From positions 124,001 through 188,000 of the forward strand of contig NZ_FOAN01000007.1 in the NCBI RefSeq assembly GCF_900109525.1: DNA of 64,000 bases. Reading direction: 5' to 3'. Origin of the DNA: Allobosea lupini (lineage in GTDB: Bacteria > Pseudomonadota > Alphaproteobacteria > Rhizobiales > Beijerinckiaceae). This document shows positions 42,441-52,507 of the stretch, piece after piece. How positions within the stretch are numbered: the first letter of the stretch is position 1; every line of letters starts with the position of its first letter. The notes under the pieces were generated by a model. The model worked only from the letters and a program-made list of their open reading frames with translations, had not been told where the DNA came from and did no database searches. A program made the position numbers and the translations under genes.

Positions 42441-43415
42441 ATGCCGGTCGAAGGACGCTTCACGCTCGCCGCGGTCCAGGCCGCTCATGTGCTGTTCGAT
42501 CGGGACGGCGCCACGCGGAAGGCCTGCCGGCTGATCGGCGAGGCCGCAGCCGCCGGTGCGACGATCGTCGCATTCGGCGAGAGCTGGCTTCCCGGCTACC
42601 CGTTCTTCGTCGACTCCACCTTCCAGCCGCTGAGCTGGCAGGCCATGGCGGAATACCATGCCAGCGCCGTCGAGGTGCCGAGCCCGACCACGGACAAGCT
42701 GTGCGCCGCTGCGAAAAAGGGCAGGGTCGACGTCGTGATCGGCATCGTCGAGCGCGATACCGCGACGCTCGGCACCGTCTATTGCACGCTTCTCTTCATT
42801 GGCCGGGACGGCGCGATTCTTGGGCGGCACCGCAAACTCAAGCCGACGCATGTCGAGCGGGCGGTCTGGGGCGACGGCGATGCTCGCGGCCTGCAAGCCT
42901 ATCAGCGGCCCTATGCCCGGATCAGCGGCCTGAACTGCTGGGAGCACAACATAATCCTGCCGACCTACGCGCTCGCCGCGCAGGGAACGCAGGTGCATGT
43001 CGCCGCCTGGCCCGGGCGAGAGGTTGATCCGGCGCCAGCGCATCCCGACAGCGTCTGGCCGCGGCAGCTGCTGTTGTCACGGGCCTTTGCGTCGCAAGCT
43101 GCCTGCTATGTGATCGCAGCAGCCGGAATCAGGCTGACCGAGCACGTGCCGGACCGGTATCGCGAACTGTCTACCTATGAGCATACCGGCGAGAGCTACA
43201 TCATCGACCCGCGCGGCGAGGTCATCGCCGGGCCGGCGCGAGGCGAGACGATTTTGCTCGCGGAAGGCAGTATGGAGGCCGTACTGGCAGCCAAATCGGC
43301 CGTCGACGCCGCCGGCCACTATTCGCGGCCGGATCTGTTGCGGCTGGTGGTCGACCGCGCGACACCGCGCGGGCTGAGCTTTTCACCCGAGCCGGTTCAG
43401 CCCATTGCGGGGTAG
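42441..43415 (+). CDS. Nitrilase family hydrolase
   Basis: Thiol hydrolase of 324 residues converting nitriles to carboxylic acids and ammonia, or a related amidase. The catalytic triad is visible: Glu47 in FGESWLPGYP, Lys134 in HRKLKPTHVER and Cys166 in GLNCWEH. The CWEH context is that of true nitrilases. GGAGG five bases upstream fixes ATG 42441. Transcription diverges from a LysR gene. Substrate unknown; no nitrile-hydratase or other aldoxime genes adjoin it. Confidence 0.9.
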   Translation: MPVEGRFTLAAVQAAHVLFDRDGATRKACRLIGEAAAAGATIVAFGESWLPGYPFFVDSTFQPLSWQAMAEYHASAVEVPSPTTDKLCAAAKKGRVDVVIGIVERDTATLGTVYCTLLFIGRDGAILGRHRKLKPTHVERAVWGDGDARGLQAYQRPYARISGLNCWEHNIILPTYALAAQGTQVHVAAWPGREVDPAPAHPDSVWPRQLLLSRAFASQAACYVIAAAGIRLTEHVPDRYRELSTYEHTGESYIIDPRGEVIAGPARGETILLAEGSMEAVLAAKSAVDAAGHYSRPDLLRLVVDRATPRGLSFSPEPVQPIAG

Positions 43416-43439
43416 CGCGACCTCCGAGCGCCGGCCGGA

Positions 43440-44519
43440 TCAGGCCCCCCGCGCCATCCCATGCCGGATCACCTGGTCGATCAGGTCGGGATAGGCGACA
43501 CCGCTGGCGGCGAGCGCCTTCGGGAACATGCTGATGTCGGTGAAGCCGGGGATGGTGTTGATCTCGTTGACCAGCGCGCTGCCGTCCGGGCGCAGGAAGA
43601 AGTCGACGCGGGCCATGCCGTCGCAGCCGAGGGCATGGAAGGCACGCTTCGCCAGTTCCTGCAGGTTGGCGATCGTTTCCTCCGGCAGATGAGCGGGAAC
43701 CTCGACGCGGGCGCCGTCCTCGTCGAGATATTTGGCCTCGTAGGTGTAGAAGCCGTGGCTCGCGGCGGCGACGATCTCGCCCGGCAGCGAGACGATGGTC
43801 TCGCCATCGGCCTGCTCCAGCACGCTGAGCTCGATCTCGCGGCCGGCGATGAACTCCTCGACCAGCACCACACGGTCGTGCCGGAAGGCCTCGGCGAGCG
43901 CCGCTGCGAAGCTCTCGGCATTCGTCGCCTTGCTGACGCCGACCGAGGAGCCCTGGCGTGCCGGCTTGACGAACAGCGGCAGGCCGAGCGCGGCGCTGAC
44001 CTGTTCGAAGCCGAGCGCCTCGCCTCGGCGAACGGTGAGCGAGCGGGCGACGCTCAGGCCGGCCTCGCGCAGCAGCCGCTTGGCGATGTCCTTGTCGAGC
44101 GCATTGGCCGAGCCGACGATGCCGCAGCCGGCGAGCGGGATGCCGGCAACCTGGGCCAGCCCCTGGACCGAGCCGTCCTCGCCATCGAGGCCATGCAGAA
44201 CCGGGAAGAGCACGTCGATCTTCGGCAAGGTCTGCGGCGCGGCGCCGTCCTGCAGGCGCAGGAGGCGCCCGTTCCCGCCCGGCAGCAGGCAGAGCTCGGC
44301 GCCGTCCTGCGGGATCGGATCGGGCAGAACGCCGTTCTGCAATTCGAGCTCGCGCCATGCGCCCGCCCTGGTGATCAGGATCGGCACGACGTCGTATTTC
44401 GCCTTGTCGATCGCCTTGACCACATTGGTCGCGGACATCAGCGAGACCTCGTGCTCGGAGGACCTGCCGCCGAGGAGAATCGCTACCCGAACCCTGTCAC
44501 CCATAGCCGCCGCCTTCAT
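43440..44519 (-). CDS. ddlA: D-alanine--D-alanine ligase (DdlA type)
   Basis: ATP-grasp ligase of ~359 residues joining two D-alanines for peptidoglycan. Motifs: LLGGRSSEHEVSLMSA, VLFPVLHGLDGEDGSVQGL, the ATP-grasp segment PLFVKPARQGSSVGVSK and the catalytic NEINTIPGFTDISMFP. The length and the YLDEDGARVEVPA loop fit DdlA rather than the shorter DdlB found in the cell-division cluster. ATG 44519 is tentatively the start; ATG 44504 is nearly as good. Placed next to zapA, outside any mur cluster. Confidence 0.9.
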   Translation of the reverse strand: MKAAAMGDRVRVAILLGGRSSEHEVSLMSATNVVKAIDKAKYDVVPILITRAGAWRELELQNGVLPDPIPQDGAELCLLPGGNGRLLRLQDGAAPQTLPKIDVLFPVLHGLDGEDGSVQGLAQVAGIPLAGCGIVGSANALDKDIAKRLLREAGLSVARSLTVRRGEALGFEQVSAALGLPLFVKPARQGSSVGVSKATNAESFAAALAEAFRHDRVVLVEEFIAGREIELSVLEQADGETIVSLPGEIVAAASHGFYTYEAKYLDEDGARVEVPAHLPEETIANLQELAKRAFHALGCDGMARVDFFLRPDGSALVNEINTIPGFTDISMFPKALAASGVAYPDLIDQVIRHGMARGA

Positions 44520-44594
44520 CGATTCGCTTACGTCTGGAAGCGTCAGTCGGGCATGATTGAGGAATTGCAAAGGCGGCGGAAATGCCTGCGGCGA

Positions 44595-44963
44595 CTACCC
44601 CACCTGCCCGGGCAGCAGGCTCCTCGCCACGCTCTCGATCCGCTCGGCCGCGGCGACGAGGGCGGCGGCGGCCCTCTCCTCGACCTCGCCGGCGCGCTGG
44701 TCGGCGAAGCCGGCATCGCCCTGCAGCGAATGGAGGCGATCTTCGAGCGTCTCGACCTTCCTCTTCAGCTCGGTGACCTCGTCGGCGACCATCAGCGCTG
44801 CCATGACGTGCAGGCGCATGTCGCCGATCTCGCCGAAGGCCTGGCGCATCTCCTCGATCTTGCCGTCATAGAGCTGAGCGAGCGCCTCCAGATGCGGCTC
44901 CTCGCCATCGCCGCATGCCATGCGATAGGCCTTGCCTGAGATGGTGACGTTGACCTGGGGCAT
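44595..44963 (-). CDS. zapA: Cell division protein ZapA
   Basis: FtsZ-ring-associated protein, 122 residues. It opens with the ZapA fold segment VNVTISGKAYRMACGDGEEPHL and continues into MRLHVMAALMVADEVTELKRKVE, ending in a longer helical tail. It overlaps the stop of the upstream coiled-coil gene by one base (TGATG), so the two are coupled. ZapA cross-links FtsZ filaments at midcell in the cytoplasm. Normally 6S RNA and fcl follow it in Rhizobiales; here a Ddl and other genes intervene. Confidence 0.93.
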   Translation of the reverse strand: MPQVNVTISGKAYRMACGDGEEPHLEALAQLYDGKIEEMRQAFGEIGDMRLHVMAALMVADEVTELKRKVETLEDRLHSLQGDAGFADQRAGEVEERAAAALVAAAERIESVARSLLPGQVG

Positions 44964-45271
44964 CAGGCGTCCTGCTCGGCTTCTTCGTCGGGTTGGGCCT
45001 CGACGCGGGCGATCACTTCGGCAAGCGCCGTCATGGCGCGGTCGAGCTTGCGGTCGACTTCCTGCGCGACGCCCTCGACCTGGCCGATCCGGGCCATGGC
45101 GCCGTCGAGTTCGACCGCGAGGCGGGCGCGATCGTCCTGCATCAGGGTAAGCTCGGTTTCGAGGTTTGCGCGGCCACGCTCGACCTCGAGCCGCCTGCGA
45201 GCGGCTGCTTCGAGCTGGCCGAGCGCGCCTTCGAGGCGCGACAGGGCGTGATCCAGTGCTGGAGACGCCAC
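44963..45271 (-). CDS. Coiled-coil protein coupled to ZapA (DUF4164, ZauP-like)
   Basis: A 102-residue helical protein of the DUF4164 type. Long runs of Glu/Arg/Leu/Ala with heptad periodicity (LDHALSRLEGALGQLEAA, ARLAVELDGAMARIGQVE) predict a coiled coil, ending in an acidic tail. I take the GTG at 45271, preceded by AAAGGAAGAAGC; an in-frame TTG 20 codons upstream is less likely. Its stop touches the zapA start. In Caulobacter a coiled-coil protein encoded with zapA (ZauP) focuses the Z-ring; this is the likely counterpart. Confidence 0.75.
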   Translation of the reverse strand: MASPALDHALSRLEGALGQLEAAARRRLEVERGRANLETELTLMQDDRARLAVELDGAMARIGQVEGVAQEVDRKLDRAMTALAEVIARVEAQPDEEAEQDA

Positions 45272-45413
45272 GCTTCTTCCTTTGCGTGCCGGGGAAGCCG
45301 GCTCATCCGATTCGGAAGCGTAGATTAACAAATATCTCCGTGGAAAGCGCTTTGGCCGGTGCGGTCCGAGCGAAGCGTGGGGAAAACTCGATATCTGCGT
45401 CCTTGCAGGCGAA

Positions 45414-45443
45414 TTGACTCCGCTTGAGCGGGCGGCCTATCGA
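45414..45443 (+). promoter_or_regulatory. Possible sigma-70 promoter of tkt
   Basis: TTGACT and TATCGA separated by 18 bases, ~90 bases before the tkt start. Reasonable match to the housekeeping consensus; not experimentally supported. Confidence 0.35.
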
Positions 45444-45529
45444 ACGCGCGACCTTTTTCTCAAGAGTTCGCTGCTCGTCGCCGGCCAGCTTCGGCGCGAG
45501 CCTCGTTCCGCACTTGCCGGAGAGACTCC

Positions 45530-47533
45530 ATGACGACGCCTGCGATCGACCGCGCCCAGCACGAGCGGCTCGCCAACGCCATCCGTTCCCTCGCCATGGA
45601 CGGCGTCGAGCAGGCCAAGTCCGGCCATCCCGGCCTGCCGATGGGCGCGGCCGACGTCGCGACCGTGCTGTTCACCCGCATCCTGAAATATGATGCGGCC
45701 GAGCCGCGTTGGCCCGATCGCGACCGTTTCGTGCTCTCGGCCGGCCATGGCTCGATGCTGATCTACGCGCTGCTCTATCTCACCGGCACGCCCGGCATGG
45801 AGCTCGACGACCTCAAGAAGTTCCGCCAGCTCGAATCGAAGACGCCGGGCCATCCCGAGAACTTCATGACCGCCGGCGTCGAGACCACCACAGGCCCGCT
45901 CGGCCAGGGTCTCGCCACCGCGGTCGGCATGGCGATGGCCGAGCGCATGCTCGCCGCCGAGTTCGGCAGGAAGCTGGTCGACCACAAGACCTATGTGCTG
46001 GCCTCCGACGGCGATCTGATGGAAGGCATCAGCCAGGAGGCGATCGCGCTCGCCGGCCATCAGAAGCTCAACAAGCTGATCGTGCTCTGGGACGACAACG
46101 GCATCTCGATCGACGGGCCGCTCTCGATCTCGGACTCGGTCGACCAGCTCGCCCGCTTCAAGGCCTGTGGCTGGAAGGCCGAGCGCGTCGACGGGCATGA
46201 TCCCGACGCGATCGAGGCTGCGGTTCGCCGCGCCCAGAAGTCGAACAAGCCGACGCTGATCGCCTGCAAGACCGTGATCGGCTTCGGCGCGCCGAAGAAG
46301 GCCGGCACATCCAAGGCGCATGGCGAGCCGCTCGGCGCCGAGGAACTCGCCGCCGCCAAGAAGGCGCTCGGCATCACCGGCGGTCCGTTCGAGGTCGCGG
46401 CCGACGTGCTCAAGGCCTGGCGCGGTTTCGGCGCCACCGGCTTCGCCGAGCGCAAGGACTGGAATACACGCCTCGCGGCGCTGTCCGAGCGCAAGCGCGG
46501 CGAGTTCGAGCGCCGCCTGAACCACGCCGTGCCGGCCAAGCTCGCCAAGACGCTGGTCGCCCACAAGAAGGCGCTGGCTGCGAACCCGGTGACCGTCGCG
46601 ACCCGCAAGGCTTCCGAACTGGCGCTGGACGTGATCGTACCCGTGATGCCGGAGCTGGTCTCAGGCTCGGCCGACCTGACGCCCTCCAACAACACCCGCG
46701 CCAAGGGCTTCGAGGACTTCACGCCGAAGACCCCGAAGGGCCGCTATGTCCGCTACGGCATCCGCGAGCACGGCATGGCGGCGGCGATGAACGGCATCAC
46801 CCTGCATGGCGGCTTCCGTACCGCCGGGGGCACCTTCCTGGTCTTCGCCGACTATGCCCGTCCCTCGATGCGGCTCGCCGCGCTGATGGGGCTGCCGGTC
46901 ATCTATGTCATGACCCATGATTCGATCGGCCTCGGCGAGGACGGTCCGACCCACCAGCCGGTCGAGCAGATCGCCAGCTTGCGCGCCATGCCGAACATGC
47001 GCGTGCTGCGTCCCGCCGATGCGATCGAGACGGCCGAAGCCTGGCAGATCGCGCTGGAGCGCACCGACGGCCCGACGGTGCTGGCGCTGTCGCGCCAGAA
47101 CCTGGCGCCGGTCCGTACCGACGGCACCGCGACGAACCGTTCGGCCAAGGGCGCCTACGAGTTGCTGGCGGCTGAAGGTGGCAAGGCGCAGGTCTCGCTC
47201 TTCGCCTCGGGCTCCGAGGTCGAGATCGCGGTCGCTGCCCGCAAGCTCCTGGCCGACAAGGGCATGCGCGCCCGAGTCGTCTCGGTGCCCTCGCTCGAAG
47301 CACTGCTTGAGCAGGACGAGGCTACCAGGGCCGCGATCATCGGCGATGCCCCGATCAAGATTGCGGTCGAGGCGGCCGTGCGCTTCGGCTGGGATGGCGT
47401 GATCGGCACTGACGGCGGCTTCGTCGGCATGTCCTCCTTCGGGGCGAGCGGCCCCTACAAGGAGGTCTACAAGCATTTCGGCATCACTCCGGAGGCGGTG
47501 GTCGAGGCGGCGATCAAGCGTCACAACGGCTGA
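45530..47533 (+). CDS. tkt: Transketolase
   Basis: Thiamine-diphosphate enzyme of the pentose phosphate and Calvin routes, 667 residues. First-domain motifs: GHPGLPMGAADVA, SAGHGSMLIYALLYLTG and the TPP/Mg loop DGDLMEGISQEA. The second domain contains LVSGSADLTPSN and RYGIREHGMAAAMNG (catalytic Glu), and EDGPTHQPVEQ. Full length. First gene of the tkt-gap-pgk-fba block; GGAGAG ahead of ATG 45530. Confidence 0.97.
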   Translation: MTTPAIDRAQHERLANAIRSLAMDGVEQAKSGHPGLPMGAADVATVLFTRILKYDAAEPRWPDRDRFVLSAGHGSMLIYALLYLTGTPGMELDDLKKFRQLESKTPGHPENFMTAGVETTTGPLGQGLATAVGMAMAERMLAAEFGRKLVDHKTYVLASDGDLMEGISQEAIALAGHQKLNKLIVLWDDNGISIDGPLSISDSVDQLARFKACGWKAERVDGHDPDAIEAAVRRAQKSNKPTLIACKTVIGFGAPKKAGTSKAHGEPLGAEELAAAKKALGITGGPFEVAADVLKAWRGFGATGFAERKDWNTRLAALSERKRGEFERRLNHAVPAKLAKTLVAHKKALAANPVTVATRKASELALDVIVPVMPELVSGSADLTPSNNTRAKGFEDFTPKTPKGRYVRYGIREHGMAAAMNGITLHGGFRTAGGTFLVFADYARPSMRLAALMGLPVIYVMTHDSIGLGEDGPTHQPVEQIASLRAMPNMRVLRPADAIETAEAWQIALERTDGPTVLALSRQNLAPVRTDGTATNRSAKGAYELLAAEGGKAQVSLFASGSEVEIAVAARKLLADKGMRARVVSVPSLEALLEQDEATRAAIIGDAPIKIAVEAAVRFGWDGVIGTDGGFVGMSSFGASGPYKEVYKHFGITPEAVVEAAIKRHNG

Positions 47534-47641
47534 GCCAACTCAAATTTTTAAGGCCTGCCCTTGCGTTCCGCCATGGTTTGGCCGATTTGCCCGCGTGAAT
47601 GGCCCGGCCCATGCCGGTGAACGGCGAAGGAGAGGATTGAG

Positions 47642-48652
<1,011 letters not shown>

Positions 48653-48666
48653 CGCACACTCCCTTC

Positions 48667-48693
48667 GCAGCCGCGCCGGACAGGCGCGGCTGC
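48667..48693 (+). other. Strong GC hairpin after gap
   Basis: Perfect 11-bp stem GCAGCCGCGCC / GGCGCGGCTGC with a GGACA loop but no T run. More likely a transcript-stabilising or processing hairpin than a full terminator, since the operon seems to continue. Confidence 0.6.
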
Positions 48694-48723
48694 GCCTAAA
48701 ACTGCCGAGGAACGGACCGCGCA

Positions 48724-49188
48724 ATGAATAAGATCGAGCCGACCGTCGCCACGTCGACCACGTCCCCTGAGACCGTCATCGTGCCGCCGGCCCCGAGCAT
48801 GGCCGAGATCGCCGCAGCGCGCGCCACCGACGCGAAGCCGGCCGAGCCGCTCGCGCCGAGCGATCCGCGCAAGCTCGACCAGCTCTCGCGCATCGAGGAC
48901 AAGACGGCCCGGATCGAAGAGAAGTTCGCGCGCTACGAGGCGGTGCTGACCCGCGCCGAGGCCTCGCTGGAGCGCAGCGCCCAGAAGGTCGATCTCGCCG
49001 CCGGCACCATGGACTTCGCCGGCCTGCGCGAGGAGCTCTCGGCCCTGCGCCAGCGCGTCAATTCGACCCCGCGCTTCGGCGCCCTGCTGCTCACCGGCAT
49101 CGTCACCGCGGTTCTGACCGTCGTCCTGACGGTGATCGTATTGAAGAGCGGCGTTCCCGGCGTGCTGCCGCCGATCCTGCCGCGATGA
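48724..49188 (+). CDS. Hypothetical coiled-coil membrane-anchored protein
   Basis: A 154-residue protein with a Pro/Ala-rich N-terminus, a charged helical middle (IEDKTARIEEKFARYEAVLTR) that looks coiled-coil, and a single hydrophobic helix (residues ~118-142) close to the C-terminus. It would be tail-anchored with the coil in the cytoplasm. Four-base overlap with the next gene (ATGA). Unrecognised; it sits inside the glycolytic run between gap and pgk. Confidence 0.65.
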   Translation: MNKIEPTVATSTTSPETVIVPPAPSMAEIAAARATDAKPAEPLAPSDPRKLDQLSRIEDKTARIEEKFARYEAVLTRAEASLERSAQKVDLAAGTMDFAGLREELSALRQRVNSTPRFGALLLTGIVTAVLTVVLTVIVLKSGVPGVLPPILPR

Positions 49189-49754
49189 GCTTCCGCCCGC
49201 CCGCCGATCTTGCGGACGGGCGCAGTGTCCGCTGGCGGGCATTGGAAGGCGACGGGCTCGAACATCTGACGGTGCGCGCGCAGGCGAACGGTCTTCGCGC
49301 CGAGGCCACTGTGGTCGGCGAGCGCGATGGGAGCCGCTTCGGCGCGAGCTATCGCATCGATTGCGACGCCGATTTCACGGTCCGCTCCTTCGAGGTCGCG
49401 ACGACCGATGGCCGTGGTCTCGCCATGACCCGGCGAGACGGCGCGTGGCATGACGGCGAGCGCGGCCTTCTGCCGGCTTTCGACGGCTGCGTCGACATCG
49501 ATCTCTCCGCCACGCCCTTCACCAACACGCTGCCGATCCGTCGTCTCGCCTGGGAAATTGGCCACCAGCGGCGCATCGCCATGCTGTTCGTGCCGTTCGA
49601 CAGCTTCGAGCCCTTCGTCACCGAGCAGGTCTATACCTGCCTTGCGCCAAGGCTCTTCCGGTTCGAGACGGCCGATGGCAGTTTCACCGCCGAGCTTCCG
49701 GTCGACGAGGACGGCCTCGTCATGGATTATCCCTGTCTGTTCCAACGTTTGTAA
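49185..49754 (+). CDS. Putative glycolipid-binding protein
   Basis: A 189-residue protein matching the Glycolipid_bind (DUF1089) family: RWRALEGDGLEHLTVR at the start, YRIDCDADFTVRSFEV and GLLPAFDGCVDIDLSATPFTNTLPIRR, then LFVPF and QVYTCLAP near the end. No signal peptide. Start overlaps the preceding gene by four bases; pgk follows after 13. The name comes from family annotation; real ligands are poorly known. Confidence 0.8.
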   Translation: MSFRPPADLADGRSVRWRALEGDGLEHLTVRAQANGLRAEATVVGERDGSRFGASYRIDCDADFTVRSFEVATTDGRGLAMTRRDGAWHDGERGLLPAFDGCVDIDLSATPFTNTLPIRRLAWEIGHQRRIAMLFVPFDSFEPFVTEQVYTCLAPRLFRFETADGSFTAELPVDEDGLVMDYPCLFQRL

Positions 49755-49767
49755 GAGAGCGCCCTTC

Positions 49768-50961
49768 ATGCCTGCTTTCCGCACCCTCGACGACGCCGAT
49801 CTCGCCGGCAAGCGCGTTCTCGTCCGTGTCGATCTCAACGTGCCGATGGAGGAGGGCAGGGTCACCGATACGACCCGTATCGACCGGATCCTGCCGACGA
49901 TCCGCGAGATCGCGCAGAAGGGCGGCAAGGTCATCCTGCTGGCGCATTTCGGCCGGCCCAAGGGCCGCGACGAGAAGAACAGCCTGCGGCAGGTGGTGCC
50001 GGCGTTGGCGCATGCACTCGGCCAGCCGGTGATCTTCGTTGGCGACTGCATCGGCACGGAGGCGCAGAAGGCGATCGCCGCCGCCAAGAACGGCGAGATC
50101 CTGCTTCTGGAGAACACCCGTTTCCACGCCGGCGACGAGAAGAACGATCCCGAATTCGTCAAGGCGCTCGCCGCCAATGGCGATCTCTATGTCAACGACG
50201 CCTTCTCGGCCGCCCACCGCGCCCATGCCTCGACCGAAGGGCTGGCGCATCTGCTGCCGGCCTATGCCGGGCGCACCATGCAGGCCGAACTGGAAGCGCT
50301 TTCGGCCGGTCTCGACAACCCGGCTCGGCCGGTGATGGCGATCGTCGGCGGCGCCAAGGTCTCGACCAAGCTCGAACTGCTCGGCAATCTCGTGCAGAAG
50401 GTCGACGTGCTTGTCATCGGCGGCGGCATGGCCAACACCTTCCTCGCCGCGCGCGGCGTCAACGTCGGCAAGTCGCTCTGCGAGCATGATCTCGCCGACA
50501 TCGCCCGCGAGATCGAGGCGAAAGCCAAGGCGGCAGGCTGCGAGATCATCCTGCCGGTCGATGCGCTGGTGGCGCGCGAGTTCAAGGCCCATCCCGGCCA
50601 TCGCGTCGTCTCGATCAATGAGGTCGGACCGGACGAGATGATCCTCGATGCCGGCCCGCTCAGCGTCGCCGAGGTCGTGCTCAAGCTCGACAGCGTGAAG
50701 ACCGTGGTCTGGAACGGGCCGTTCGGCGCCTTCGAGCTGCCGCCTTTCGACACGGCGACGGTCGCCGTGGCCAAGGCCGTGGCGGAGCGCGTGCGCGAGG
50801 GCAAGCTCGTCGCGGTCGCCGGCGGCGGCGATACGGTCGCGGCGATGAACCATGCCGAGGTCGCCGGGGACCTGACCTATGTCTCGACCGCCGGCGGCGC
50901 CTTCCTCGAATGGATGGAAGGCAAGGCTCTGCCGGGTGTCGAGGCGCTGCGCAAGGGTTGA
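49768..50961 (+). CDS. pgk: Phosphoglycerate kinase
   Basis: 397-residue kinase making ATP from 1,3-bisphosphoglycerate, or the reverse in gluconeogenesis or the Calvin cycle. Motifs: KRVLVRVDLNVPM, LLAHFGRPKGRD, NTRFHAGDEKNDPEF, VGGAKVSTKLELL, VWNGPFGAFE and the ATP site GGGDTVAA. ATG 49768 begins the family similarity, although the reading frame is open far upstream through the previous gene. Complete, no anomalies. Confidence 0.97.
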   Translation: MPAFRTLDDADLAGKRVLVRVDLNVPMEEGRVTDTTRIDRILPTIREIAQKGGKVILLAHFGRPKGRDEKNSLRQVVPALAHALGQPVIFVGDCIGTEAQKAIAAAKNGEILLLENTRFHAGDEKNDPEFVKALAANGDLYVNDAFSAAHRAHASTEGLAHLLPAYAGRTMQAELEALSAGLDNPARPVMAIVGGAKVSTKLELLGNLVQKVDVLVIGGGMANTFLAARGVNVGKSLCEHDLADIAREIEAKAKAAGCEIILPVDALVAREFKAHPGHRVVSINEVGPDEMILDAGPLSVAEVVLKLDSVKTVVWNGPFGAFELPPFDTATVAVAKAVAERVREGKLVAVAGGGDTVAAMNHAEVAGDLTYVSTAGGAFLEWMEGKALPGVEALRKG

Positions 50962-51047
50962 TCGTCGGCGCAGCTTGCGGTTGCGGGGTAGAATGTTTAT
51001 GCTATGTTCTCGCTGTAGCATGATGGTTTCACTGGAGCCACGATGCG

Positions 51048-51292
51048 ATGAGCGAGAATGTGCAGACTGCGATGTTCGAGGTCCTGAAGAAGATTCAGGC
51101 GCAGCTGTCCGAGCAGACAAACGCTTCGACGCCGTCGACAAGCGCTTTGATGAGCTCGGGGATCTCGTCCGCAAGCAGCGCCGCGACACGGCCGGCCTCC
51201 TCGTCATGGCCAAGGCCGTGACGGGCGACTTCGCCGAGCAGGTCGCCGCGATCGAGGAGCGCGTCAGGGTCCTCGAAGCCCGCGGGTGCTGA
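51048..51292 (+). pseudogene. Frameshifted small coiled-coil protein gene
   Basis: Frame 1 from ATG 51048 reads MSENVQTAMFEVLKKIQAQL SEQ and then loses sense; the +1-shifted frame continues smoothly with DKRFDAVDKRFDELGDLVRK and ends VRVLEARGC at 51292. Restoring one G after 51116 (GAGCAG-G-ACAAACGC) fuses the halves into an ~81-residue helical protein. So either a one-base deletion inactivated the gene or this is a sequencing error. It sits between pgk and fba. Function unknown. Confidence 0.7.
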
Positions 51293-51383
51293 TCGCGTTC
51301 ACGTTTTCAGCGCTTTGGCTTTGCGTCCGCCACAGTTCGATTCTAAACCCTCCGGATAAGCTGAGCCCAACCGGAGGATCATC

Positions 51384-52466
51384 GTGGCCCGCATCACGCT
51401 TCGCCAATTGCTCGACCATGCCGCCGAGAACGACTACGGCGTTCCGGCCTTCAACATCAACAACATGGAGCAGGCGCTCGCGATCATGGCCGCGGCGGAC
51501 GCGACCGATGCGCCGGTGATCATCCAGGCCTCGCGCGGCGCGCGCTCCTACGCCAACGACATCATGCTCAAGCACATGATGGACGCGGTCACCGAAATCT
51601 ATCCGCACATCCCGGTCTGCGTGCATCTCGACCACGGCAACGAGCCGGCGACCTGCATGACTGCGATCCAGGCCGGCTTCACCTCGGTGATGATGGACGG
51701 CTCGCTCAAGGCGGACGGCAAGACCCCCGGCGACTGGGACTACAATGTCGGCGTGACCAAGACGGTCACCGACATGGCCCATCTCGGCGGCATTTCGGTC
51801 GAGGGCGAGCTCGGCGTGCTCGGCTCGCTCGAGAGCGGCGAGGGCGAGAAGGAGGACGGCCACGGCTTCGAGGGCAAGCTCAGCCACGACCAGCTCCTGA
51901 CCAATCCGGACGAGGCGGTGAAGTTCGTCGCCGAGACCAAGGTCGATGCGCTCGCCATCGCCATGGGCACCTCGCACGGCGCCTACAAGTTCACCCGCAA
52001 GCCCGACGGTGCGATCCTGGCGATGCATGTCATCGAGGAGATCCATAAGAAGCTGCCGAACATGCATCTCGTCATGCACGGCTCCTCCTCGGTGCCGCAG
52101 GACCTGCAGGACGTCATCAACCAGTATGGCGGCAAGATGCCCCAGACCTGGGGCGTGCCGGTCGAGGAGATCCAGCGCGGCATCAAGCACGGCGTGCGCA
52201 AGATCAACATCGACACCGACAACCGGATGGCGATGACCGGCCAGATCCGCAAGATCCTGTCCGAGCACCCCGGGGAGTTCGACCCGCGCAAGTATCTGAA
52301 GCCGGCGATGGAGGCGATGACCGCGCTCTGCAAGAAGCGGCTGGAAGAGTTCAACACCGCCGGCCAGGCCTCGAAGATCAAGCGCGTGATCACGCTGGCC
52401 GACATGGCCAAGCGCTACGCCAAGGGCGAGCTCGACCCGACCTTCGGCGCCAGGAAGGCGGCGTGA
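51384..52466 (+). CDS. fba: Fructose-bisphosphate aldolase class II (Calvin subtype)
   Basis: Zinc aldolase of 360 residues, cleaving or forming fructose-1,6-bisphosphate and, in the Calvin subtype, sedoheptulose bisphosphate. Motifs: VPAFNINNMEQ, VCVHLDHGNE (zinc His), VEGELGVLGSLESGEGEKEDG, HGSSSVPQDLQD (second zinc His) and KINIDTDNRMA. The QASRGARSYANDIMLKHM start is the CbbA-like subtype. GTG start with CGGAGGA upstream. No RuBisCO genes are in view. Confidence 0.96.
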   Translation: MARITLRQLLDHAAENDYGVPAFNINNMEQALAIMAAADATDAPVIIQASRGARSYANDIMLKHMMDAVTEIYPHIPVCVHLDHGNEPATCMTAIQAGFTSVMMDGSLKADGKTPGDWDYNVGVTKTVTDMAHLGGISVEGELGVLGSLESGEGEKEDGHGFEGKLSHDQLLTNPDEAVKFVAETKVDALAIAMGTSHGAYKFTRKPDGAILAMHVIEEIHKKLPNMHLVMHGSSSVPQDLQDVINQYGGKMPQTWGVPVEEIQRGIKHGVRKINIDTDNRMAMTGQIRKILSEHPGEFDPRKYLKPAMEAMTALCKKRLEEFNTAGQASKIKRVITLADMAKRYAKGELDPTFGARKAA

Positions 52467-52507
52467 AGCTCCACTAGCCTCTATCGACGAACAAGGAGCG
52501 CGGGGAA

